This document shows positions 31,854-43,389 of a DNA stretch of 64,000 bases, one piece after another. A program made the position numbers and the translations under genes. Position 1 is the first letter of the stretch, and each line of letters starts with the position of its first letter. The stretch comes from Berberis thunbergii (taxonomy: Eukaryota > Streptophyta > Magnoliopsida > Ranunculales > Berberidaceae), in assembly GCA_003290165.1 (NCBI GenBank), contig QNQO01005777.1:62001-126000 (forward strand). The letters are read 5' to 3'. The notes under the pieces are model-generated. The model was not told where the DNA came from and did no database searches. It was given only the letters and a program-made list of their open reading frames with translations.

Positions 31854-32543
31854 ACAGTAGTTGCCAACTAGTAAATAGTAGTATTGATGACACGAAAAAT
31901 CCAAGACCATTTCCCTACCATTTGCAATTAAGGAATAATAGAAATTTCGATTTGTTTCTATCCCTACTTTTCCTCCCCACCATTTGATTTGGCTTACGAC
32001 CAAAAAGCCTAAACAGAATCCTACATTAAACAAAAAATAATTGCGTTTGCAATGCATTGGCATTGATTATTACATAACATAATAAACAAATCCGCAAGTG
32101 TCATTCTCATTCAAAAATTGAATTACTTCTTGATTTGCTCAAAACTGAATCACTTCTTCGTTTCTCTCACTTCATAAACACACAATCTTCTCCACCACTT
32201 GTCATCTCTGCTTTGATCATCTCAATAAAAATTACATAGAAAAGACCTATTTTGGGCTTCCAATAAAACCAAAACCTCTTATAGTCTTTGTTTGGTTCAG
32301 CAAAATCAAATAAAAAAGAGTGAGGCTAGAGAGCGAGGAAACGGGCGAGGGGAGGGAGGTGGCGGGGTGGGAGCCGTCCACCCCGCTTGGGATGTGTACC
32401 GCATACATACTGTTGTTCAACTTCTTCACCAAGGGTTTCGAGTTTCGATTATCAATAATTTCGATAACTCTGTAATAAAGGCGGTTGAAAGGGTCGGGGA
32501 CTTAGTTGGTCCTCAACTCTCTGCTAATCTTCAATTCCATCTG

Positions 32544-33869
32544 GTGAGTTGAATACCCTTTTCTTTTCAGTTTTATTGAGCAATACATTATTTGGAAAGG
32601 CTCGTTACCGTTGCCACATCGAGCTCTGAAACAACTGATTTCTCATTCCAAAAGCCTGTCACCGCTCAATGAAACAAAAGTGACTTCCAATCATCATTAA
32701 TATGGGCAGATAGCCAGGAAAGCAAGATGCTATGAGAGGCAGGTCGATCTCCACCATCAAATCAAGGATGCTTGCTTGCGGGTCTGCTGTTGATGTTCAT
32801 TCTTTACTTGTTAAAGGCTCTTAACTTAAATCGACGTTTTTGCTGCTAAATAGGGGGAGACCCTCTCTGCCCCCAACTTCATTTTCGCAATATAGACGCC
32901 AATTCATAGATCTTTCTATTGAAGCGCTATCATGATCTGAACCTAATTTAGGATCTTGACTAGCTTGCTCTCAATCAATCCTCAGCCACCCTCGATTTTG
33001 CAAATAGTGCGAATCGAGTGCAAAAGGTTCAGGTAGAAAAAGTTCTTTGTTTCTGTCTCTGTTTTATTTTAGGATTTCGAGGATAAGCCGGCCAATCCTA
33101 AAATCTTTTTCTGAGGAGCAGGATGATGAAGCCACCTCCTCGGAAAAAGATGTCTCCGACGTGTCTCTCCCGGCCCATTTTTTATATTTTTGCGCGGGTT
33201 CGGTCAGGAGGGACAAAAGGTTGGTATGACCACTGGACTTGCCCGGCGCCGCCCTTTTTGATGATACACCTTGTGGTCTCCTATCCATTGATAGTTGTAT
33301 ACTCAAATCTTCCGACCTAACTAAAGCGCTTCACTTGTTCTGCTAGGAAAAAATGCTCCAAAATTTGTAAGTCTTCTTCATTCGTACGGTCCAATTTCCC
33401 GTGTAGTAATGACATGATCCTAGGCTTTCGTTTTTCCTTTTTCAGGGCCCCACTTGCAGAGTATCTGCGCTTTGCTCAGTTCGTACACCTAGAGCTACTC
33501 GTTGCGCTATCGTTCCGTTCACTCCCTCTGGGGATTCTATCTCGTCTCATCAGTCATTGAAGGAAAACTATCGATATAACCTTTATCGACAACAAATTCA
33601 ACTTAAAGACGTTGATGGTTTTGTTTACAAGTAGCGAAAAAATAAAAGCATTATCATCATCAATAGCAAATGCCATACACCTATAATTAACCGCAGAAAC
33701 GGTGGAAGGTGAAGAAGTCGAGTCAGAGGTAATGGTTGAACGCTAACCTGCTTCTCAACTCTTAGATTCTTTTTATGTTATGTTTTGGACAAAAATATTC
33801 GTGTTATGCACCCACAACATACATTAACGTAAAAAGTAGCGATTTGAAACTTGATACACAGACAGTGAA
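32544..33869 (+). other. UGE intron 1, 5' part, possibly partly organellar
   Basis: From about 33040 to 33560 the sequence is less AT-rich, with overlapping open frames on both strands (33047-33320 and 33064-33306). No named organelle gene was recognised. Confidence 0.3.
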
Positions 33870-34435
33870 ACAATGCATTGAATTTGATTGAGGCAGCTAA
33901 ATTCTTGAAAACCATTGTTGGAAACAGAGAGAACACCTTATTCTGGCATGACTCTTGGCACCCGGATGGAATACTTCTCAATCGACTCCCTCAACAACTT
34001 CAATACAACTAAACTCTCCACAATAAAGCCAAAATATCAGCTATTATCCAGAATGGGGACTGGAGTCTTGGATCTTATATTACAAATGCTATCCCAAATA
34101 TAGTAGCAAGGTTGAAAGAAGTTCTAATCTCACAAGGATTCGAAGATACTCCTATATGGACAGCGGAAGGGAATGGAAACTATATGATAAAGTCTACCTA
34201 TAATGCCATGAGACATGTAAGTCCTCATAATGATTGGGCAAGTCTGGTTTGGTTCCCGAACAACATCCCCAAACATAGCTTCATCACTTGGCTTGCCATG
34301 AGGAATGCTTTAAAAACCATGGATAAACTAGGGGCTTGGGGAAAGCGCGACACAAATGTTTGTGAATTTTGTTATGCCGAGGTAAAGACCATAAGCCATT
34401 TATTTTTCGAATGCCACACGCCAAGGTTTCCCTAG
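33870..34435 (+). pseudogene. LINE ORF2 C-terminal remnant (zf-RVT)
   Basis: Reads IVGNRENTLFWHDSWHPDG and, at 34112-34435, PIWTAEGNGNYMIKSTYNAM, VWFPNNIPKHSFITWLAMRN and CEFCYAEVKTISHLFFEC. This is the plant L1 region between RNase H-like sequence and the zf-RVT domain, with its Cys/His ligands. One stop separates the two parts. It lies in intron 1 of the UGE pseudogene. Confidence 0.75.
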
Positions 34436-34479
34436 TCAGTAAGAGTTTTTTTTCCAAAGTTGGGAATGGAGTGATCCCT

Positions 34480-36300
34480 AGGGAGTAAAAGGTTACATGG
34501 ATATAAAAGGTTTTTTACATACCTATCCATTCCTTCTGTTTTTTTTCCGCCTTTTGAAGGTATGAGTACGTTACAACCCTTCAGTGTCAGGGTGTAAGGG
34601 AGAGAGGAAATGAAGTACTCTATGAAATCTGGGTTCGAGCGAGTGACCAGGTTCCTTTGCTGCTAGACAGAGTAGGGCCTGCCATTAAACATCAAAATAA
34701 GCTTTCCTGGATCGACATAAACCATTAGCTCTTTAGGAGGGGAAGGTATTAGGCTTAGCAAGGGCATTCCCAACCGCTGCAAGTAGGACTACCACTGCCT
34801 AGAAGTAAACTACAACAGACTTGGATGGACGGACTAGCAAACTCAGGGGGAAAGAGTCACACACGTGAGGTCCGTGGGGGCAGAATCTGAAATCAACAAA
34901 CAGAACGAACAGACAAGGTAATGCAATTGGGAATTATCTTTTATGATAAAGAATCTTTAAAGAAGGCTTTCACTCTCCTTTTGAAACAAGGTAACGAAGT
35001 TTAGAGCTGATAGGTGGAAGTCTTTATAAGCCGTGAAAGTGGAGCGTGGACGTTAAGAGCATTAAGCTAAGCCATGGGAATAGATAAGTCAGTTTATTTG
35101 CAATTGGCTAGGTTATGATCAATTCTCAATGGAGAAAATTTGTAATCCAAATCGATAGGTCTACTGTTTTATTTTAAGGGGTGATTCTAAACATCATTAA
35201 AAAGGTAATGTTCAATTGGATTCGGGCTATGACTCACTCAACTCTTGTATTTACTTCAACCCTATCAGCAGAAAGAGCGAGAAAAAAAAGCTTTAAGGTC
35301 TTTTTTCATGGACTAGTATGGGAGGTGCATCCTTTACTGTACTTCCATTACTATAGTACCTATTTAAAATGCTTGTCTTAAGCATAAAGACATTTCATTT
35401 TATGTATTGATTGGATCTTGAGAATTCAATCCGATGGAAGGTAGATAAGCCAATGTTCAAGCGATTCCTTTCTTAGATGTCAGCGAGGTATCGTTACATA
35501 TGAGAATGAGCCTAGCGAATAAAGGCAGACTTTTGTTGGGCTAGCTCCTTCAGCTTACTACAAGTGTCGTCTGTCTTTTTTCTTTCTTTACGCATCCATC
35601 TACCTTTAAATACGAAGGCTGGTAGGTCAGATTGAGGCATATGCTACTGTCAACAAACATGGCTTTCTTTCTTAGACGCCTACTCCCGCATTTAAGCGAA
35701 CTCTTGGTTAATGTTATTCGCGCTTCAATTCAACTGTCTGCTTCGAGTCAAGGTAGAACTCATCGAACGGATGAATGCAAGCCTTTTCTTCTCCAACTGG
35801 GGGACCTTGGTTACACGCTTTTATGCGAGGGATCGCTTGACCATAGCCCTGCTCTTCCTCACTAAACAGAGCAATAGACCCCTTCTACAGGAGAGGAGGA
35901 CGGGAAAAGGCTAAGCTTTGGTGCCATCGTTTGTTTAGTATACTTAGTGCGCCTAGTGTGAAAGGAAGGCTTCGGGCAATGTCATTTCGAAAGAAAATCC
36001 TATTGGCAGAAGAACTTGGAACTATTGATTCTGGAGAACTAGAATTGCTTCTTTCTGTGCCTGCACCTACTCCTTATGTAGATGATGGACTATGAATGGT
36101 ATACAGACCATGGCATCCAACAAAGAAAAATGTCCGTTCGGCGATAGCATAGGTACTCTTGCTCCCACAGTGGCTCCGATTGAGTCCGTTCGAGTTTCAG
36201 CTTGGCTAGGGCGCTGGAAAAGAAGTCATTAAAGCGAGCTACCATGCCCTTATCCGAACCACTATGTACTCCAACTAGGCCCCTTATCTAATCTAATAAA
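34480..36300. other. Possible organelle (mitochondrial) DNA insertion in UGE intron 1
   Basis: About 1.8 kb whose texture differs from its AT-rich surroundings: near-balanced base composition, few homopolymers, many GCTTTC, GCGCTT and CTTACG-like words, as in plant mitochondrial spacers. I recognise no mitochondrial gene in it, so this is an impression from composition, not homology. Alternative: an unidentified transposon. Confidence 0.3.
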
Positions 36301-36590
36301 GAAAGATGGAATTGTTTTGCACCCGACAACGGATCAAAAGATGGATTGATTTAGAGATCATATTTTGATCAACCCCATCTTTTTATTTATTGTTTTTGTT
36401 GATAGGTTTTGTGTTATTTTGTTGATTGTGGTTTGATTTTGCAGGGAGATATAAGGAATAGGGAAGACATAGACAAGCTCTTTTCTCAAATAAAGTAGGT
36501 ATCTATATTTGTGTTTGAGACTCTGTTCATTTTTTTCATTGTTGGGTTTTCATTTGTTTATTTTGCAGAGTTTGAATCCACCGTTATTTG

Positions 36591-36621
<31 letters not shown>
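36591..36621 (+). repeat. Poly-T tract in UGE intron 2
   Basis: Uninterrupted run of about 31 T, 97 bp after exon 2. It may be the tail of an inverted retroposon, but no head was found. Confidence 0.7.
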
Positions 36622-38069
36622 GTTCTTCATCCATTTGATGCTTAATTGGAGGATGGGTTTTAGGGAGGAGGTTGGAGGAAATCAAAGTCTACGTCCACCT
36701 CTTGATAGATATCATTTGCGGGCTGGCTTTTGTCGGAATTATGCAATGGAAATTCTCCATCTTCTTTATGGATCATGACCTGGAACAAGTGACAAATCTC
36801 AAGTATATAATTACATTATTTGAATGAGCCTCCAATCGTGCTGTAGATCAATTTCTCTAATAGCTTGTTGTTTGTGGGTCAGGGGCTCATCATGTGTAGT
36901 ATCGTATTGCATTTTATGACTTCCATAACACTTTTTGTTGATGATCGTAACTGTTTGTTTTCTCGATATTGTGCATGTTTCGTGTTTGGCATATTTTATT
37001 GTCTTATGTTCTAATGAATTTGTTTTGTTGACTGCAACAAAGATTTGATGCTGTGATCCATTTTATTGGACTGAAAGCTGTTGGAGAGAGTGTTGCAAAT
37101 CCTAGGCGCTACTTTGACAATAATTTGATTGGGACAATAAATTTATATGAGGTCATGGCAAAATATGGCTGTAAGAAGGTGCGTGCCATTGTAATTTTAC
37201 TTTCAAACAAATAAATTATGCGCAAGAGCAGACATACTGTGTGGCATTTGATGAATCATCTAGGAATTTGCATTCTAGTACATGTTTTATTTCTTTTAGG
37301 CACTGACATGAATCATTGATATGTCCTTGTGAACCATAGATGGTCTTTTCATCATCAGCAACCGTCTATGGCCAGCTTGAAAAGATTCCATGTGTGGAGG
37401 ACTTCGACTTGAATGCAATGAACCCATATGGAAGGACTAAGGTAATTTTTGAAGACAGTGTTTTCTTCTATACCAAACCGGAAATTATGCTCTCCCTCAT
37501 TGGGAGTGAAGATCCTAGTTTCTATTTCTTTTTGCTTCTCTTCTTTATGGTTTGCTTTTATGTCTTGCTAGCTTTTTCTTGAAGAGATAGCCAGAGATAT
37601 TCAAAAGGCGAGGCCTGATTGGAAAATCATTTTATTAAGATACTTCAATCCTGTTGGAGCACATGAGAGTGGTAAACTTGGTGAAGATCCGAAGGGCATA
37701 CCAAACAATCTTATGCCTTACATTCAACAAGTAGCAGTTGGAAGATTGCCCAAGCTGAATGTATATGGCAGCAATTATCCAACAAAAGTTGGTAGTGCGG
37801 TATGTAGAGCTCTATTTTTTTTTTAAAATTTAATTTTATAAAACTTCATCATTTAGTATGCATATTTCCTCTTCTTAGATTGCTGATTAACACTTCACTC
37901 ATTAGGTTCGCGACTACATCCATGTAATGGACTTGGCCGATGGTCATATCGCTGCTCTTCAGAAGCTTTTCACCACAGATAATATTGGCTGCACAGCCTA
38001 CAACTTGGGGACTGGTCAAGGTACATCTGTGTGGAAATGGTTACTGCCTTTGAGAAGGCCTTTGGGAAA

Positions 38070-38784
38070 GTAAGCATACCCATCCTTTCTCATTGCTCTA
38101 TAAGTGATCTTATAGATGAGTGCAAGGGGTTCAGAACCTTCAGCCATGTCAAAGCCGTTGATCTGAATATTGAGGGTCAGTGTATCTAGGATATGTGGAT
38201 CCCAAAGGGACACTGAGTAATTGGGGTAACAATTAAAATAAACTGGACCTGTTGATAATGAGGACTCTGCAATTCCAAGCAGAGAATCACCAAACTTGTT
38301 ATGTCTACAGTCGCGGAGAGCAACTAAGACACAAGTATCTAGACTTAACCTGGTTAAAGGTTTAAGGGCTATTTGAATTAATCCCAAATGAATATATTTG
38401 TATTTTTCTTTGATTAAGGAATTAATTGTTTGAAATGAAAGTAATTGTTTTGAATCTAAAGATTTATTGATTGGTAATGTTTGTTCAACAATACTAATTA
38501 AATCTTCAGTTTTGGGAGAAAAGATTGATTGGGATATTTTGTAAATTTCCTTTTGGGGTATGACCAGTTTTGCAAATCTTGTTCGACTTCTGGAATTCTT
38601 CCTTCCATTCTATTTTGTAAATATGGGTTATTTGACCTAGAGCTAGAAGCTCTGGAAAGCCTTGAAAACAAAAACATTTCTCTGACATCTTGGAGAACCC
38701 CCTCAGATCCCCGAATAGAGATGTTTATGGTCTAGATGAACCACATGATTGAGATAGTAGACAGGATCATCCGAGACCTGAAGG
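38070..38784 (+). other. 3' side of the UGE pseudogene: no further exon seen
   Basis: The exon 6 donor is followed by about 700 bp without the expected last UGE exon. Confidence 0.5.
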
Positions 38785-39330
38785 CAGTGTTCTAAAAAAG
38801 GCTTAGGCATTAGAGAAATGCCCAGATTAATGGCTGGGCGGGATCTAGGCGAGTTTTTTTTTAATAAGGTTGATTGTGTTCTTATTTTATTTTTATTTTC
38901 CCTTTTTTGAAAATAAACAATTTAATTATTTTTATTCGAATGTAGCAAATGATGATTACTTAATGGAATTTTCAAAGGATCCGCTTGTACTAATTTTAGT
39001 AATATAGATTTTATCAAACATGACTGAGGTCATTCATGCAATTTGAAGAAAAATAAAGAGTATGTTTGGATATTTTTCCACAAATTCAACTTTGTATAAA
39101 GTACCTATCATGACCAACTTCAGGCATTTGAGTTTTAATAAAAATTTTCATGTTTTTAAAATTTGCATATGTATCTTGGCATTAAATTGGATATAATTGA
39201 TAAGGTATTATGCTTAACTTTTGTAAATTATTAAAGTTATAATACAAAACCTAAAATCACCTAGGCGCCGCCTAGGCCCTTGGGCGCTAGGCACCTGCTT
39301 GCCATCCGCCTAACACTTTTTAGAACACTG
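38785..39330. mobile_element. hAT-like MITE, copy 2 (546 bp)
   Basis: TIRs CAGTGTTCTAAAAAAGGC and (complement of right end) CAGTGTTCTAAAAAGTG. Flanked by the 8-bp duplication CCTGAAGG/CTTGAAGG (38777-38784 and 39331-39338, one difference). The AT-rich core is closely similar to copy 1 at 15258-15887, for example AAATTGGATATAATTGATAA in both. Confidence 0.85.
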
Positions 39331-39419
39331 CTTGAAGGGCAACAACTTTCAAGAAGAAATCACCTAGCTCAAGAGACACCAAACTAACAATAGTTTCAAT
39401 TGTAATCAAGGGTCGTCTG

Positions 39420-41990
39420 AAAAGCTACAACTAAAAAAGTCCAAATACGGGAGATCATTCTCGACTCTGATGGCGGGAGCGAGACTCTTGAAGCTATGGC
39501 AGGAAGAGAAGATGTCAAATGGTCGTCGAAAATTAGAGGAGATCCGGAGAAGCGGAGTAAGAACATACACTGCCTCTACCACAATGATTATGGCCACGAT
39601 ACCAAAAACATTGAATGTCACATTAGAAAATGACGACTCAGAGAATTCGTCGAACTCGAGGGCGAAACATTCATTTCAAGGGAGCGAGCAAAGGAAAGAA
39701 TCTATGTCTTGCACGACATGGGAGGGGAAAATGAGCAATCCAATCGATCTCGAAAGCATATAGTCAGAGACTTACGTACAAAGATCAGATCCCAAGAACC
39801 ATTCACACAGCGTACAAAAACAATGCAAATGACTCTAACCTTATCAAACGAGATGCTGATGGGGTTAATTTTCCACACAATGATGTTTTAGTGATCTCGG
39901 TCATGATAGCTAAATGGGAAATCAAAAGAGTATTGGTCGACACCGACAGCTCGACTAACCTCTTATACCTAACAACTTTCCAAAGAATGCAGTTCACCAC
40001 TGATATGCTCTCACCAAGCGATCAATCCATGGTTGGTTTTAGCGGGGAACAACATCATCCACTGGGAATGATTCAACTACCGATCAAAGTGAGAGAACTG
40101 GGAAAACAACGAGTATTAATGACAGACTTTCTCGTCGTCGACGCTCTTGTTTCATAAAACATGCTACTCGCGGGAGACCGTGGATACACAAGATGGGCAC
40201 AGTCTCCTCTACTATGTACCAATGCTTGTAGTACCATACCGACAACAGTATCGGAAGGATCAAATGAGATCAACCAGCGGCCCGGGAGTGTCATTTGGCA
40301 GCAATAAAGACTTCCCATAAATAACAATTACTGCAATGATTGGAAGAGCCTTCATAACAGCTTGACAAAAAGAGTTCGGACTCTCTGGACGACAATATGG
40401 CTCCAACTAGTCCACGAATTGACCTAACACCATACAATTGGAAGAGGAAACGAATGATGTTTACTTAGACAACAAAGAAGAAAAGACAGACCGAATCGGC
40501 ACAAAGATTCAATTTGAACTCGCCAAAGAACTGATCCAGCTGCTGAAAAATAACTAAGATATATTTGCATGTACGATGAAGGACATGGTGGGAATAGACC
40601 CATCCATCATTTTCCACAAATTACAAGTGAATCCAGATAAGAAACCGATACGACAAAAAAGAAGACCGGTGGCCCTGAATAAGTGCACCGACTACTCAAC
40701 CTAGGAATGATAAGAGAAGCCCAATACCAGAATTGGTTGGCGAACATTGTACTAGTAAAAGAGAAGAACAAAAAATGGAGGGTGTGCGTGGACTACACCG
40801 ACCTAAATAAAGCATGCCCTAAAGACAACTTTTCGCTTCCCAAATAGATCAAATAGTGGATGCAACTGCCAGACATGAAATGTTGAGTTTCATGGATACT
40901 CTAGGTATAATTAGATACAAATGTACCCTCCTGACCTAGAAAAAACCCTTTACATAACGAAAAGTGGGTACATATTGTTATTGAATAATGTCGTTCGGAT
41001 TAAAGAACATGAGAGCAACGTATCAACGGCTAGTAAACATGATGTTTAAAGATCAGATCGGCAAAAAAATGGAGGTACAAGATGAAGCTGAACCTTGAGA
41101 AATGCACCTTTGGAGTGGAGTCAAAGATGTTCCTCGAGTACACGATCAACCAACGGGGAATTGAAGCCGATCCAAAATAGATACAAGTGTTTTTCATCAT
41201 GCAATCGCCAACAAACACGAAAGGTGTTCAAAGTCTTAATGGGAGGATAACAGCTCTGAACAAATTTATATCCATATCATCAAATAAGTGTCTGCATTTC
41301 TTCAAAATCTTGAAGGGGAACATTGAGTGGAATGATGAATGCGGGAGTGTCTTTCAAAGCCTTAAGACATACATGAGAAACATGAAGCTACTAACAAAAC
41401 CGAATATAGGAGAAACACTATATCTATATCAATCCGTGTCCAACCGCGCAGTAAGTTTAGCACTGATATGAGAAAAAGGGCGTGCAAAACTCAGTGTACT
41501 ACATTAGCAAAACACTCGCAGATGTAGAGATCAACTATCCGACCCTAGAAAAACTGGCGCTAGTTCTAATCATGTCATCAAGAAAATTGCGACCATACTT
41601 CCAAGCACACCCAAAAAAAAATTATTTTGTTATTCCATACTTGGATGAGATATAAAGACTTCAATGCAAAGTGTCCCAAGTAGCGATTTCGGTGATCAGA
41701 GGATGACCATTTACATATATGGAGAACGTAGCTTGATAAACTACAAAATCTTCATATTCAGAAAAAGAAAAAAACATTTCATGAAAAGGGCACTTGGTAG
41801 ATGGTACGTGTCACTTGTCAGTTGTACTGTTCTGCTAAACAAGCTTGGTTTCATGTAGAGAGAATCACATGAAATTAACACTCGAAGAATCCAATGAGGA
41901 TCTATACGTATTTCATCAAATGAATGCCAACACAAAACAACCTGGAAACTAGGAAAGTTTGACATGTAAAAGTATTGTTCTGCTTGATGA
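39420..41990 (+). pseudogene. Tat-type Ty3/gypsy gag-pol remnant (protease, RT, RNase H)
   Basis: Heavily broken. 39470-39763 gag tail. 39891-40157 protease: IAKWEIKRVLVDTDSSTNLL (active DTG changed to DTD) and MVGFSGEQHHPLG. 40590-41050 RT: DPSIIFHKLQVNPDKKPIRQ, then KWRVCVDYTDLNKACPKDNF. 41080-41470: EKCTFGVESKMFLEYTINQR and WNDECGSVFQSLKTYM (RT connection/RNase H). 41480-41700 more RNase H. No LTR recognised at either end. It could have supplied pol to relatives, but is now inactive. Confidence 0.8.
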
Positions 41991-42471
41991 TTACTACATA
42001 ATATAATGGGCTAGATAGGGTAGGAGAGAGGAAAGGGATTGAGGGAATTGTAGTTGGAATGGAAGCTCTGGATAATGTTGTTGGGATGATGGGCACTGGC
42101 ACTGCGGGTAGTAGAGGCATTGCAAGTTTTGGCATTGTGGGTGGGAAATGTTGGAACTTGGGAAGATTTGCACTTTGGAGAGCATAGTACGATGAATTTC
42201 ATCATAAGTTGTGTTCGGGGATGAAATTTTTTTTTTGGGGGGGGGGGGTAATTATTATTTGACATTGTCCTCTATACACAATACAACAAAGCAATGGTGG
42301 CTTACTTCTTCATACATAATACATTTCGTAGTAGACTTGCATGCGGCAAATTTTGTTTCATCACAAAGTCCAGGATTAATCCCATAATCAACTGAAATTC
42401 TCAATAGCGAAAAAGGGAACCACAACCTTATTTACCTTCTTTCAATTGATTCTGGCGCCCTTGGTAGCCAA
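41991..42471 (+). other. Spacer between pol remnant and element A
   Basis: No gene recognised. A G-run of about 14 is at 42236-42249. Antisense open frames at 42011-42265 are low complexity. Confidence 0.45.
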
Positions 42472-43156
42472 TGCAGTAGTTTTTCGCTCCCTGATTTGAC
42501 CTAGTTCTCGTTGACCTACTGACATGCATAAGTAACGTACGTGAGCCACAAAACATCATTGTGGTAGTCGATAACACTCCGATGCTAAAGCCAGATAGGG
42601 ATCTGAGGAATGTGTAATGTTATAACAGGGAATTTGTAGTGTACCTTAGCTTTACCAACCTCATGTCTTATTTATAGTGCAAGGAGTCCTGGTTCTACCA
42701 GGCCATTGTAGCTGTAGTTTAGGAAGGATGTCTTCGTGGATATACTTCTCTAATTAGGAGTCGTGCTGTAGGAGGGAAGTTCCTTGTTAGCCCTGTGCTC
42801 TTAGATATGCAGGAGATAGTTCCCAATAGAGAGCAATTTGTAGAAGGGAATTTCCTTGTGTAGAATGTACTCTAGTATTCGCTTCCTAGTTGGAAGCAGA
42901 AAGCAGCTGTAATTGCCTATCTGAAGTTGATCCTCGAGATACTTACCTTAGTAGAATTTATGAGTATTGAGGATAGCTGTGAAACGTGTGGGCCTAGCAT
43001 GCTGTGAGAGTTCAGGTTCGCTTGGTGAACTGAATTGAGTGAGCTTAGAACCGTTTGGGCCGGATCAGCGTTGGGTTGATGCTAGGACCCGTATTTCCTC
43101 GAGATTACCATGATACGTGTGTGTCTTAGAGGTGTGACCATTTATATATATCATCA
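42472..43156 (-). repeat. Element A 3' LTR
   Basis: Plus strand ends TATATATCATCA; left edge set at TGCAGTAG by alignment to the other LTRs. About 685 bp. Confidence 0.7.
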
Positions 43157-43389
43157 GCCACTACCCCGAGTTAGTGGGCCATCACATCGTTTGCTAAATC
43201 ATCTCTTGAAGGGATGCGCCACTCATGATGATTGATTCTGAATCGTTGCTTGAGCCGTGCGCTGCATTAATTGAATGCGCGTTGGTTCAACGGAAAAGAG
43301 GCCGGAACCCACCCTCTATTTAGGTCATCCGCAGTGTAAAGCTCGACTCTTCTACTTTCTTTGCTTTCGAAATATTGTTCATCTTTTTC

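Larger units (their letters stand above)
32390..38069 (+). pseudogene. UGE: UDP-glucose 4-epimerase pseudogene, six exons, last exon missing
   Basis: Exons: about 32390-32543, 36445-36494, 37043-37178, 37340-37441, 37572-37799, 37906-38069, with GT/AG borders. The product would be a plant UGE1/UGE3-type GALE (UDP-Glc/UDP-Gal interconversion, NAD-dependent short-chain dehydrogenase). Seen: [74 protein letters not shown] (Tyr-x3-Lys pair), [38 protein letters not shown]. Breaks: the expected N-terminal TGGAGFIG loop reads HPAWDVYR, so NAD binding is lost. HFAGLKAV reads HFIGLKAV. Exon 6 is 164 nt, not the expected 165, with one base missing at GTSV-LEM. The C-terminal exon (CPRR...GWKAKYG) is not found before 64000. 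Intron 1 is 3.9 kb with insertions. Loss of function is inferred. Confidence 0.8.
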
